NCBI GenBank assembly: GCA_022695795.1
Contig: MU404057.1
Location: 434,001 to 498,000 of the forward strand
Source: Biscogniauxia marginata
Taxonomy: Eukaryota; Ascomycota; Sordariomycetes; Xylariales; Xylariaceae
Direction: 5' to 3'
Length of the DNA stretch: 64,000 bases
Below are positions 1 through 14,063 of this stretch, piece by piece. Each line of letters starts with the position of its first letter. Positions within the stretch are counted from its first letter, which is position 1. Position numbers and translations under genes: made by a program. The notes beneath the pieces were generated by a model. That model did not search any database, had not been told where the DNA came from, and was given only the letters and a program-made list of their open reading frames with translations.

Positions 1-2992
<2,992 letters not shown>

Positions 2993-5900
2993 GGTCGGAG
3001 GAGGGCGATGATGCGCCGGGTTGGAAAAGGAACTTGGGGCGCAAAGATGTTAGGTGAACTATGAATTGTGAGCAGAAATTCTAATCGCTTCAATGTCCGA
3101 TCGGCATCGATGCGGCTGGATGGAAATAAGGTTGGGAAGATGCCCGGTTTGGGGTACGGTGGTGGTGGTGGCGGTAGTGGCGGTAGTGGTTGTAGTTGCG
3201 TTAGCAGCAGCAGTGGTGGTGATGGTGGTGATGGTGGTAGTGGTGTTTTAGAAAAAATGGAGGACGTGCGAGTGAATGATCGGTCGGAACGCCTGCTGAC
3301 CGAAAGTATATTTTTTTTTTTCCTAACCTTTCTGTACCTAATGTTTGTACTAATAATCCAGGTACTGGCTCCTGTCCCAGTGGCTTCTTTTTTTTTATAG
3401 CTAGACTGGGGCTAGGAGATAGACAGTCTGGATGCTGTGGCGATTCTGTGATTAGGAATGGTTAGTGACGATGATGCCCGTGATCGGCGTGGGTTGATGA
3501 GGAAAGAAGAAGAAATAATGCCGACGTTGTGAAAGTACCTTAGGTATTTGCACAGAGGGAGCTGAAGAGGGAGAGGTTGGCGATCTTGGTTGCTTGGGCT
3601 GGATGAATCTTGGTTAATCAAACGTCATCCGGAGGATTGATGTTACCACGAATCGCGCGCTTCTTCTTGTGCATCTAAATAGGTGACAGCTTATTGTTAA
3701 AAAACGGAGGACAAATAAAACTAAAATGGAAAAGAAAAAAGGTATCAACCAACTCTTACTAGAACACACGTGCAAAGTTCAACCCGTGCTAGAAAATGTA
3801 AGTGGATTAATGTAAGTAGGTGACTAGCTACCCACCTATGTGTAGAACAAAAAACTACATGTAAACCATATATGTATGACTATACCTGGAATAAGGAAAG
3901 CAAAAGAAGAAGATCACAAGATCGCTCCCACGTGGCGACAAGGCGTAAAAGTATGTAAGAGATCAAAGATGCGTGCACTTCAATTGTGAGATCTAAAATA
4001 TTATGTACCAGTGAGGGCAGGTACAGGTACAATACCGTTTTTATTTAGATGGCTTCCATGTAGTGAGTTCTTTACTTCGATTGATTTCATGTCGCAGATG
4101 TTCACACAAGTATCTACAACAAGAGTTATTATTACATCACAAGGCACTTGTGCTGTGTGATATGCTAAGAGCTACAAGTTAATACTTTAGCATGGCATTG
4201 ACTAAGAGCTACCTACTACCTAACCACTAAGTGCTATTTAGTATACACCTTATTTGCTTAGTATTATATGTAGGTTAATATTTTATTTACTTAGGTACCT
4301 AGGTATGCTTATTTGAAATATCACTTATAAGAAGTATAATAAATGGTAGATAATCTGTCTTATAAACTCCTATTCAACTTACATACTACATACTACATGC
4401 ACCTGGATACGTACGTACTGCCCTACCTCCATACTTCAAAAGATCTACAGGTTGAACCTACACATATACATGGTAAGGCATATGAGATTGTTCCATTGCC
4501 ATCGCCATTCTCGTTTCCCATTCTTTTTCATATTATTAGCTCTCCGGTTTGCCTCGGTCACTGTTCCAATCCCATCAATCATCAATTCTCAACCAAGCCA
4601 TACATCGCAAAGCGCTGCCGCAATCTACCCACCCCGGGCCCATCCGAGCTCGAAGGTAGTAACTGTTGATATCACCCTCTCCGTAAAGCCAGCCCAATCA
4701 TAAAACTACCGTTTCACTCGCCATGCCGCCACTGTGCATGGCATCCCTCACAATGCTCAGTTGCACGCCTGAAGTTCCAGAACATTAGAAGCCCTCTTCT
4801 CTATTCGCCCACACGTTCCCCTACGTGTACCAGAATAGCCCTTGTCTGGTGTTCCTACACGAGAGGTGATCTGCTCAGGGTCTAGACCATCGCGATTCCT
4901 TTTATCTTATCGTCTCTGCTCAATCACCATGCTACATGTATCCGGTATAAAAAGCATGTCTACGCTATTTCAGTCCAACTTCCCGCGACGATCTCTACCT
5001 GAGTTGGGCAGCTCTATGCGCCTCGGGATATTCTAATTGGGCAACCCGATCCATCCGAGGAAGCTTGATGCCGTCAGGACAAATCAGATATATCCCAAGC
5101 GGCCTTTTACTAGTTATGTGCTTTTCTGTTCCCTTCTTCCATGTAGTGGCAAGGTAGACTTGCGTAGGATGGCGGTAGTGCGGCTCATCCAACGAAATCC
5201 ATTCATCTTATTTCCAAACGCCGCCCATCATTTCGTCATTTCGTCATGTCGTATCATATCCCCATTTTCTAATTTTTGCTGCGTCAGATCCTCGGACGAG
5301 GTGGGATGTTTCCAGCTTCATCCTGTGAAACGAGCGATCACACCGACACAGTCATCAAGCAAATGACATTAGTATAGAATTATCCTGAACAGGCCTGAGA
5401 AGCACGAATTTACAAGCTTACATATTAGGACATATTAATTATGACGAAAGTCATATGTACCATACTTCTTAGACCGCGGACTAGAACTCCAATCCCGCTC
5501 TCCTTACATCGCACGGCCCTTTCACGTACGCATGTGCAGCCTCCTACTTTGAAATACGAATGTTTCAGAGTCAGATGAATCAAGGTCTCAGTGTTCAGTG
5601 TCTCATTATTAAAACACGCAGCCGCCCGCAAGCGAAGAGAATCTGCACGGTCTCTTTATCAAAGACAGACAAGTAAGATTGCATCATCTCTCCACCGTTT
5701 ACGGCCCTTCCTTCCGACGCGCTGGCCCTCCTCCTCCGGCCCTTTGATGATTGGATACGACCCCGGTGCCTGGGTAATGCCAAGCTTTCCCCCGTCTTCC
5801 TCTTGGAGATCTGCGAAAACAATAAATTCACGTGGAAATACAAGACGTGAACCCTGAATTCAATGGGGTTGCTAACAGCGCTCGAAAGTTGTCTCTCCGA

Positions 5901-6154
5901 GCTGCCATTTTGATAACCAACGGTCTAGGGGGATTCGTAGCTTCGTGTCGCTTGGCTACATATACATAGCATACCTCGGCACTTCTATTATCAAAGTAAC
6001 AACAATAACTGAACTCTTGGACTTCGTCTGCCAAATAAGAAGGGAAGAAATGCCAGGCCATCCCTGCCATAGAGCGATATACACAGCATACTATGCTGTT
6101 GAACTATCAACCACGAATTGTATTACATCTCCAAGACTGTGTCCTGTCAACACC
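2993..6154. other. Intergenic, no gene recognised
   Basis: The stretch starts with a (GGT)n/(GGC)n-rich segment (about 3158-3243) near the SRPK 5' end. From about 3650 to 4400 it is AT-rich with TACCTA/TAGGTA motifs. A small direct repeat of TCATTTCG lies near 5230. The few open frames have no recognisable domains or gene-like structure. Confidence 0.6.
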
Positions 6155-7901
6155 CTAAAGCTCGGCTGGTTCTTCCGAGGCATCCTCAGCTGGAGTCCTG
6201 ACGAGGAGGAATTCTTCTTGTCTTCCGTATACCCACTCCCAGCTATTCGTCTCGTTATCCCAGTATACATCTTCCTCCTGGGCAAATTTAAGCGTCCTGT
6301 TTCTCTCCGGCACGAAATGCTCGGCGAAGAGTTCTATACTGTAGTACGTATTCTTTAGCAACGGCAGATCTCCCAAGACTGGAACGCCGTCCTGCAGGTT
6401 AGTCATGCCTGGGGTATAAGTTAGCAAGGGAATTGAAACCAAGAGTCCTGGCCAATTCGGGGATGCAAATTTACCGATTACTGTCCCGGCCGAGTGACCC
6501 CATTCCCCAGTGGGGTGACAGTATATCTTGCCTTCGATGCCTTCGTCGTGCATTTGCTCCAACGATGCTTTCAAAATCTCGTTCCCCGTCATGCCTATTT
6601 TCATGTTATCCTTGACGATGTCCTGCAACCGGTTGACTTTTTTCAACCCGTCTATCATGCCTTGGGGAACATCAGCCTCGGTCTCACCCGGATTCAAAAC
6701 ATAGCCCAGATGCTGTGTATCCGTGTTCAACTCCAAGGCCGATACGCCGAAGTCGGTATGAATAAGGTCACCGTATTGGATAATATGGTCCGGTGCTCTT
6801 GGATCATCTCTCATCGCTGCAGGGAAGTCGTCCTCGGTCACGATGAACACGCTAGGCTGGAACCAAGTCGTATAATTTAGAGACTGGATCTTCTCGCGCA
6901 TCCACCATTCGACATCCTAAAGCCGGAGCATCTTCAGCTACGTAGCCCATAGATGGGGTTACTTTCACAACAGGCAAAAAAAAAAAAAAAGAAAGAAAGA
7001 AAAAAGGAAGAAAAACACTCACCCAACTAGTCGACTTCCCTGGCACGATAATCCTCTCGCTAAACGCCTCCTCGATGATCGCCCACGCGGTCTCCTGCAT
7101 TTTCCTGTACCACGGCAACCGTCCCGGCACCATCGTCGCGACGACCTCGACCGCGAGCATCGGCCTCAGCACGAACCTGTCCTCCCACTCCCGCCCCAGG
7201 TGTGCGGTGATCGCCTCCCTCTCGCCCGCGTGCAGGCCCCCCGAGAACGCGATCTCGGAGTGCGTGTTCAGCGCCACGGACGCGGGCGCCTGCTCCGCGA
7301 GCACGCGCCGCAGGTCCGCCCACACGGCGTCCGTGTTCTCGACCCAGGCGTACGCGGACGGCGCGCCCGGGGGTGACGGGTCGGCCACGAAGAGGTGCGT
7401 CGTGCGCCGGCGCGCGGAGAACTGCGTCGCTTCTTTTAGCGCCCAGAACACGGTGTCTTCGGCGTATTCGCGCTGGCTCATCTATATTCGATCAACTAAA
7501 GTTAGTTCGGTTCCCTTTTCTTTCCTTCCTATACGGCTTCATAATAATTCATGGGTATGTGGTTGGATAAGTATTGGGGCTGTGGGATGACTGGGCTTCG
7601 GGGCAGCCCCCGGGAAAGGGGGTTAATTGGATGAGGGCTTCTAGAGTAGGAGGAGACATGGAAGGATGGAACAGACCAGCCACGCGTCGACGCCGTATTT
7701 ACGCAGCAAACCGGGGATAAGCGCTTTGCGCTCCTCCGTCCACGCATCGATGAGCTCTGCCTGCTCGCGCAGTGGCGGCAGGGTCTGGATTTGCGGCGCT
7801 TTGGTAGGAGTAGTCCCGGCTCCGTCCACCCCTCCGGCGAAGAGAGCCGGGAGAACCGCAGGGATGCTGCCGCCGAGCAGGCCCGTAAGTAGACCCCGCA
7901 T
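6155..7901 (-). CDS. Secreted M24-family metallopeptidase (Xaa-Pro aminopeptidase/creatinase-like)
   Basis: Predicted 459-residue dinuclear metallopeptidase with the pita-bread fold. Exons: 7901..7677, 7481..7023, 6916..6475, 6408..6155. The donors are GTCTGT, GTGAGT and GTAAAT, the acceptors ATAG, TTTAG and CCCAG; the phases join cleanly and the total is a multiple of three. The N-terminus (MRGLLTGLLGG...) looks like a signal peptide, so secretion is likely. All five expected metal ligands are visible: Asp283 in HTDFG, Asp294, His369 in GEWGHSAG, Glu401 in SIELFAEH, and Glu441 in RQEEF. The first donor (GTCTGT) is the weakest site. The 66-bp last intron contains no stop in frame, so its retention would add 22 residues. 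Substrate (X-Pro peptides or another amide) cannot be told from sequence. Confidence 0.9.
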
Positions 7902-8814
7902 CTTCTTTCTATATATAGGATATATTCCAATCTTCTAACTCTTACTTATCCGTCCTATTGAAATAGAAAACTTCCCTGTTGTCGTCTACGATTTGAAAAT
8001 TCTCATACAGATATACATATCTGCGAAACAGAAAACCGGAAATGATAGGCAGTCTGCCAAATAAGTAAATAAACGCTTACTAGGGTCGAAGATGTACTTA
8101 CATACATACGTTATCAGAGACCGTTGTTTCTTCGCCAAGGAGACGAGGATCGCTGGGGGGATCGTCGGTGGAGCCAAATGGCAAAGAGCTAAGCTTTTCC
8201 GCTTCGACGATCCCCGAGGCGCGCGGGTTAGAGATGGGGATAAGTCACCTTCCTCTTTGAGAAGGGTGCTAGACCGGATTTCCCGGGCAAATCGAGCGGT
8301 AGTTGTGGTACGAAGATATGTTTTGCTCAGATTGTTTAAATTCTTAATTAGAGGTTTCTACTTCATATTTCATACTAGTTAATAAATGATACTGAATCGC
8401 CTCAATGGACCACTGCTGGTCCGTATGCCGCCATCTGAGGTTGATACCTCGAGGGTAAAAGGAGGTATTGTTGGGGACATTGGAAGATCTAACTTAGCTA
8501 TGTAGATTTAATAATGACAATTCAAGGGAATGAACACACCATCCGTAGCTATGGAATCTTAATTATGGCTATTCTAGTGAAGGAGCCTGTAAAAGATTCT
8601 TCTTGATCCCTGAAACCTTTCAGCTATGGGGCTATAGTTAGACTATCAACCAGATCTATCTACTACATAGATCTATATCTAACCAGCTTCAATCTTCATA
8701 CACAGGGCAGTGTGGAGGCCAATCCGCCCACTAATCCTCATACCCCATATCTAATTTCTTCTCTTGTGGCTTCACACTCCTAACCGAGTAAGGCCAAATC
8801 GCATCGCGGTTTGC
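7902..8814. other. Intergenic, no gene recognised
   Basis: This is the promoter side of the M24 peptidase (a TATATA-rich stretch near 7912-7925 on its upstream side) and the 3' side of the E2-like/F-box gene. Open frames here show no recognisable domain. Confidence 0.55.
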
Positions 8815-10785
8815 TTACTGCCTACGGTTGCTGCTCGGGAAGAAGCTGACACCATGGAGCTTCACGGGGTCACATGTGTGAGTTCTTATCCACGCAGCAT
8901 CGTCGTTCTTTAGCCTCAGGTTCTTATCCTTCTCACAGCGCAGCACCATCGCCTGGTCGCGGGGGAGGCCCCATCTCGAGTATCCCTTACGCATGCTAGA
9001 GAGCACCGTCTCCCGCAGGACATTGGTGAAATTCGCCGGGCTTGGCACCTTGCGAATACCCATCTCCCTAAGAAAGGCGGGGAAGTTGTCGATGGTGTGT
9101 AGGCGCCGCACTTCGGACGCCAGGTGGCCGGCGGCATCGCGGGGCGGAGCGCCGTGCCGATCGAAGAGCTCGTCGCGGACTTGAGCTAGGGGCTTCTGGT
9201 GCGAAGGCCTGGCCGTGCGGCGAAACAACTCTGAGAACATGAGCAGTCGGTAGGAGGTTCGGGATCCCTGGAAGGTCTTGTCCAACCGGTACGCGGACAC
9301 CGGTTCGGCCTCCATGAACGAGAGCTCGGCCATGTTAGCGCCCTTCTTATCCAGTAGCCAGACCACATTACGAGTGATTGTCTCTGTGATGATGGACTTG
9401 ATGAGCTGCTCGGTAACCTGGGTGTCGGATATCAAAAGCGCGATGAGGAGGTGCCCTAGATTCGGACAATCCGACTTGGACTGCTTGCCGCTCGCGAACT
9501 TGTCCAACAGGCAATTTGCCTTCACAATCACGGCCGGGTTCTCGGTAGCCAAACAGATGAGAAGGTGAAACAGGTGAAAGTATGACTCGATGGCCTTCTC
9601 GGAAGCGTGTCGTAGCGTGCTTATCTGCGACTGGTGATACGGCCTGTTATCTTCCGTGACCTGGTTCAACCGAACGACAATGTCGTTCATGAATGCGAAG
9701 ACGACGTGTGCATCAGAACCCCCCAACGTCCGGAGCTGGAATCTCATTCGAGTTAATGAATTGTTCACGTCCGCCTTCACCCGTCCCCAGTGGCGCCGAG
9801 AAATAGGCAAAGGGAGCCAATACCCGAAGGAGACATTGTGTACGGACACACGGACCCCTAAGTTATCGTAGGCTTGCTGCGATATGAGGTCGAACTCCGA
9901 CGAAATCTTGCCTCTGTCGACGGAGACGCCAACGCCGAGCTTCACGGATTGGTAACCTCTCTTGAGGCAGAAGCACTGCAGCTCCCGCTGCCTTACAACG
10001 TCAAAGTCACGGACGATCTCGCTGATCCTTGGCCAGGCACGAGCGAAATTGGTCACGTCCTTGAAATCGTCGAGGTAGTCAATCATCTGTAGCAATACCT
10101 CAGTAGGCAATCTTCTGGCGTCAAATGTGTCCGTGCTATCCGGGGTTCGTGAGATGTGTCTCGGACTGGAACTGCGTGAGTTTTGGGGCGAGGTCGCGGG
10201 GCAACTCATAATCCCTTCCTGTATCGATGGCCATTCACCGGGTCTATGTTCAACAAGCGCATCATAAGGGTTTGTGAACGCAATCGGAGGCCGAATTTTT
10301 TTCTCCTTCCCAAAACCGCATCCTTCGCAAGTGTACGTATCCTTGAGATGTCTGCTGTTATCATGATACCCCGATAGGTTTTTGACTACTCCTCCATAGT
10401 CCTGCTCCAAAGTTTCACTATCGAAGAAGCTCAGCAACTGGATTGCAATGCCCTTAAGGGTGTACGCGGAGGTGTATTCAGCGCCATTTTTCAATATGCT
10501 AGCGCAGATGTAGCCAGAAAAGACGTTAGGATGGACGATTGCCGAGTTCATCTGGATCTGGGGTGAGAGAAGGGGGTATTCCCGTCCGAAGTGGATTGTT
10601 AGATGTAGAAGAGGGTAATTATCAGGCTCCAGAATCAAACATGCTGAAGAAATATCCTCGTCGTGTGTGTGGAGAGTAATTTTGGGGTATGGACTTTCCT
10701 CAAAGTCCTTGATGTCTTGTAGGAGTCGGCTGTGGCACAGCTTCGCCTTTTGATCTGCTCGAGACGTTGACCCGGAAGGGACCAT
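8815..10785 (-). CDS. E2 (UBC)-like domain fused to an F-box; hypothetical ubiquitin-system protein
   Basis: Single-exon protein of 656 residues. Residues about 16-130 read as a ubiquitin-conjugating (UBC) fold: the P-x-Y-P turn (HFGREYPLLSPQI), the HPN tripeptide (His85-Asn87), and GYICASIL with Cys94 where E2 enzymes carry the catalytic cysteine. Helix-like sequence follows. A small CxxC pair lies at about 153-156, and a Ser-rich linker at 200-220. An F-box follows at about 225-265 (LPTEVLLQMIDYLDDF..VTNFARAWPRI). The C-terminal 390 residues are unrecognised. F-boxes bind Skp1 in SCF ligases, so the layout suggests an E2-like module delivered by an F-box adaptor; that role is inference. The E2 Trp usually found downstream of the Cys is not obvious, so activity is uncertain. 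Confidence 0.8.
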   Translation of the reverse strand: MVPSGSTSRADQKAKLCHSRLLQDIKDFEESPYPKITLHTHDEDISSACLILEPDNYPLLHLTIHFGREYPLLSPQIQMNSAIVHPNVFSGYICASILKNGAEYTSAYTLKGIAIQLLSFFDSETLEQDYGGVVKNLSGYHDNSRHLKDTYTCEGCGFGKEKKIRPPIAFTNPYDALVEHRPGEWPSIQEGIMSCPATSPQNSRSSSPRHISRTPDSTDTFDARRLPTEVLLQMIDYLDDFKDVTNFARAWPRISEIVRDFDVVRQRELQCFCLKRGYQSVKLGVGVSVDRGKISSEFDLISQQAYDNLGVRVSVHNVSFGYWLPLPISRRHWGRVKADVNNSLTRMRFQLRTLGGSDAHVVFAFMNDIVVRLNQVTEDNRPYHQSQISTLRHASEKAIESYFHLFHLLICLATENPAVIVKANCLLDKFASGKQSKSDCPNLGHLLIALLISDTQVTEQLIKSIITETITRNVVWLLDKKGANMAELSFMEAEPVSAYRLDKTFQGSRTSYRLLMFSELFRRTARPSHQKPLAQVRDELFDRHGAPPRDAAGHLASEVRRLHTIDNFPAFLREMGIRKVPSPANFTNVLRETVLSSMRKGYSRWGLPRDQAMVLRCEKDKNLRLKNDDAAWIRTHTCDPVKLHGVSFFPSSNRRQ

Positions 10786-12156
10786 GATGGCGACTTGACG
10801 CCGCTGAGTTGTTCCCGTGGTTCACCAAAACGGGAGATTTGAAAGGCAGTTAGCTGGGATACGAAGCGAACCGTACTTTACAAACCAAGGGGCTCATTCG
10901 CTTGACGACGGGTAACAACTAATGATAACGTATGTCGGATGCCCTTGCTGCTCCAAGCCACTACGCACCACAATGATTCATATGAGCTATGTATTTTGTA
11001 AGGCGGGAGGGTGGCCTTCTTAAATATTATTTATATAGAGAGGAAGCGAGTCGAAAGCTGAAAAGGTTTTAGACATAACTAAACCTATTGGCCTATCTCA
11101 ATTAGCCAGACCCAGACAAGTATCGCTTGACTCTATTCGCAGGTAACCTCCCGTTCGGCGGCGATTGAGTCAGTATGGGAACGTGGAACCCCGTGGCTGA
11201 GTACCACGGCCTGCCGTTTTCAGCTCGCCGTGAAAAGATCATTGGATAATGAGAATGTCCGTAGTGGAGACTGAGCTTTTGTTTCTCCCCGCTACTATAA
11301 CAAACCACAACTGCGAAGTAAGGGCTTCAAGAAATTCGTTGCCTGTCGTTGTGTCTGACACTAGTCTATAGGTATGCATAAGTATGTACCTATTCCTTTT
11401 GTCCTTAGTTGTGAGCCTAGAGGATTTTCTGGTTGAGACAACTGTATACGGATGCCTGGCATATCAGCATCTCTGGCCTCCGTCTGTGGAGCAAATGAAG
11501 AGACTACGTATTGTAAATCGAATTGATAAATGTTCGGAAATGTTGATTTCTCTATAGTACCTGTCAAAGCACCGCTTAATAGCATGTATATAATAGATGA
11601 AAAAAAAAAAGGGGGCTGGGTGGGAGCGGGTTGGTTCAGCAAACGATATACCTCTCTTGGGTAGAGTTAGATAGGCAGGGGGATGAAAGTAAAAATCTGA
11701 GTCTATTAAATCCCACTCGAGAGAGTGTGAGAAGGAGGCGAACGAAACTAGGTATTTAGTTGAATAATGCATACCGTATCTAATTAACACAAATTCAACT
11801 TAGCTTTCTCGCTACTTCATTCAAATGAGGTTGCACCTTAATTAATTTTCCAGAGGTTTCCTTTTCCTTTCCATCTTAGTAGATTCGATTCCGTCACAGT
11901 GTTGAACTTTATTCTCTCTGAAAACTATCACATGCAAAACTCACTCTTCATACGTCAAATTCTAAAAACTTTGAAACTGGGGTTTTCCCTAATTCATCAT
12001 CGTATATATGAGAATGTTTATTGGTAACCATACCCTAAGGGTGTGAGCTTCCCCGGCTATCCCCCAACGCCATGAAAGCCTCAACGATCGATTCTACCTC
12101 TAAGATTATTCTACAATTCAATCAAACATCCTGTCAGAAACAATAGCTAGCTATCT
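10786..12156. other. Intergenic, no gene recognised
   Basis: About 1.4 kb, increasingly AT-rich toward 12 kb. No domain-bearing frame and no RNA gene seen. It includes the promoter of the divergent gene starting at 12157. Confidence 0.55.
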
Positions 12157-13089
12157 ATGGGTTACTCAAAATTAGCACTCGGTATATTGAAAAAGTCTCT
12201 GGCCAAGCGGACGGTATTCCGTCAAAGATCTGCATCCGACGTTCCGATTTCCAACGACAATGCCATCACTGCATTTTCACACGATGATGTATATGGCATC
12301 GACAGGGATGTCTACCGAGAGATGAAATGGAAAAAGTGCAGTCCACAGTGCTTTACCATTGTGAAGGATCACCAGGCAGAGGCTTTGCGACTATTGAAGA
12401 ATTTGGCGAAGTCGAATCCGGCGATGCTTGCTGCACTCCAAATTTCTCTAGAGCGAAGCCTGGATAACTGCGAGGTCATGCACTGGCCCTACGATAACCG
12501 ACAATTTAAAGACGTTGTTATGGCTACGATATGTCGTTTCATCAAGGAAGCTGCGAAACTTAACATCTTTGCGGATCCTGTTCGGCTTCAGACCGTACCA
12601 TGTCGTGTGGAAGTCTGGGAATGTATGAAAGAAATCATCATCCTTTCCAAGGAATCGGATACATCGTATCCATCAGATGTACTTAGAATGGCTGGGGCTT
12701 TCCTCCACAGTTCATTGTGGTCATTTACCAACATCTGGAGGTACGGTGACGAAAAGCAGGACCTAGTCGCAGCACGTCAGACTTGGACTGGCTATTTCTT
12801 CAACTACAAGAACCAAGAGACTTGTGGCTGTAAAAACGGCCTCAGATACACGAGCGTCTTAGCGTCGCACCAAAAAACCCTGGGGGCTGGAGGAAGGCAT
12901 CTCTGCGAATCTGAAGATCGCTCCCGACCATCCCCTCTTTGTCGAGAGATAGTGCTCACTGAGGACGAGTTGACAGTGGCCATGGATCCGATGCGACACC
13001 CCGGAGAACCATGCTCTGGAGAAACTTATCACGATAATAGCTGTCTAGGATCAGGGATCATGCACTTAGGGCGAGATCATGCTATATAG
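12157..13089 (+). CDS. Hypothetical protein, 310 aa
   Basis: Uninterrupted frame starting with ATG in a reasonable context and ending TAG at 13087-13089. The composition looks like a real protein (mixed helical segments, several Trp and Cys residues), with no low-complexity bias. No signal peptide or membrane segment is evident and I recognise no domain. The C-terminal 60 residues contain many Cys and His residues (ETCGCKNG, CESEDRSRPSPLC, GEPCSGETYHDNSC), but not in a zinc-finger spacing I can name. The gene stands alone, with over 900 bp free on both sides. Confidence 0.6.
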   Translation: MGYSKLALGILKKSLAKRTVFRQRSASDVPISNDNAITAFSHDDVYGIDRDVYREMKWKKCSPQCFTIVKDHQAEALRLLKNLAKSNPAMLAALQISLERSLDNCEVMHWPYDNRQFKDVVMATICRFIKEAAKLNIFADPVRLQTVPCRVEVWECMKEIIILSKESDTSYPSDVLRMAGAFLHSSLWSFTNIWRYGDEKQDLVAARQTWTGYFFNYKNQETCGCKNGLRYTSVLASHQKTLGAGGRHLCESEDRSRPSPLCREIVLTEDELTVAMDPMRHPGEPCSGETYHDNSCLGSGIMHLGRDHAI

Positions 13090-14063
13090 GTCTATATTCA
13101 AATTTCAGCCTTTCAAAAATGGACTTTTGATACCACAGAGTAATCATCGGATCTGCCGAACGCCTTGCAGACTTCATTGTAAGACTCCAGATATGCCACA
13201 AGAATAAAACTTTATGTCCCTCTTTATTCATGTTCCAGGTCCAAGATCTATAAATCTAACCACTATATTCCTATATTAATTCTCTGACTCCCGTCGTATA
13301 TAGTGTTCGAATTCATGGGTGTCCCTGAGTAAATCAACCGTGGCTGACTCCTGTTTACATGTGCCGTAGGTGCTACAACCCATTAGGGTGCTTCATCGAG
13401 ATCTTAGTGTTGTTTTGATAAAGGAATAGGGTGTATCAAGACACATTAATTCATACAAGCGCAACATAGATTTTTATTTTCTTTCAGCGCGGTAATGAGA
13501 ATTTGTGTGTTTAACTCAAACCAGGTCACGACGCCTCCGAATATGGTGGGTGGCTTATGAATTTACGAGACATCCGCTGGCCCAGCGACCCGTACACGAG
13601 CTAAATGAACACATCACCGAGCCCAAAGATCCATCAGCCGTGGACTGAACTCCTTATAGTGTCTTAAAGTGCCGACCTTTCGGCAGTTATCTTACTGTCT
13701 GAGAATGAGGGAGAGGATGGATGTTTTCGGGTAAATGACCAATAAATACCCTTCTAAAGCCAAGACTATATCGCTGGGTAAAGCTGATGGGCCTGATCAT
13801 TGGCTATCCTCATAGATACATGTCGATCAAGTCCAGATGTGCAACCGTACTTGTAATATCCCCACACGTTCGGTGTCGTTCATTTATAACGTCGCAAATA
13901 AGCAACGGCAGCTTTCAGTCGTAATAACCCTAGCAGGGTTTTGTGTATAATTCTCTGATATATGAAATCTTGCCTGGCCAGAAATGTGATCTTAGTTTGT
14001 GTCTGTCGACTTTCGCCGAAAGGTCCTCCTGAGATCGTAGCCCTCGCCTCTGGATTTGACAGG
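13090..14063. other. Intergenic, upstream of tyrosinase
   Basis: About 1 kb of AT-rich sequence. No gene seen; it should hold the tyrosinase promoter. I could not assign specific binding sites. Confidence 0.5.
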
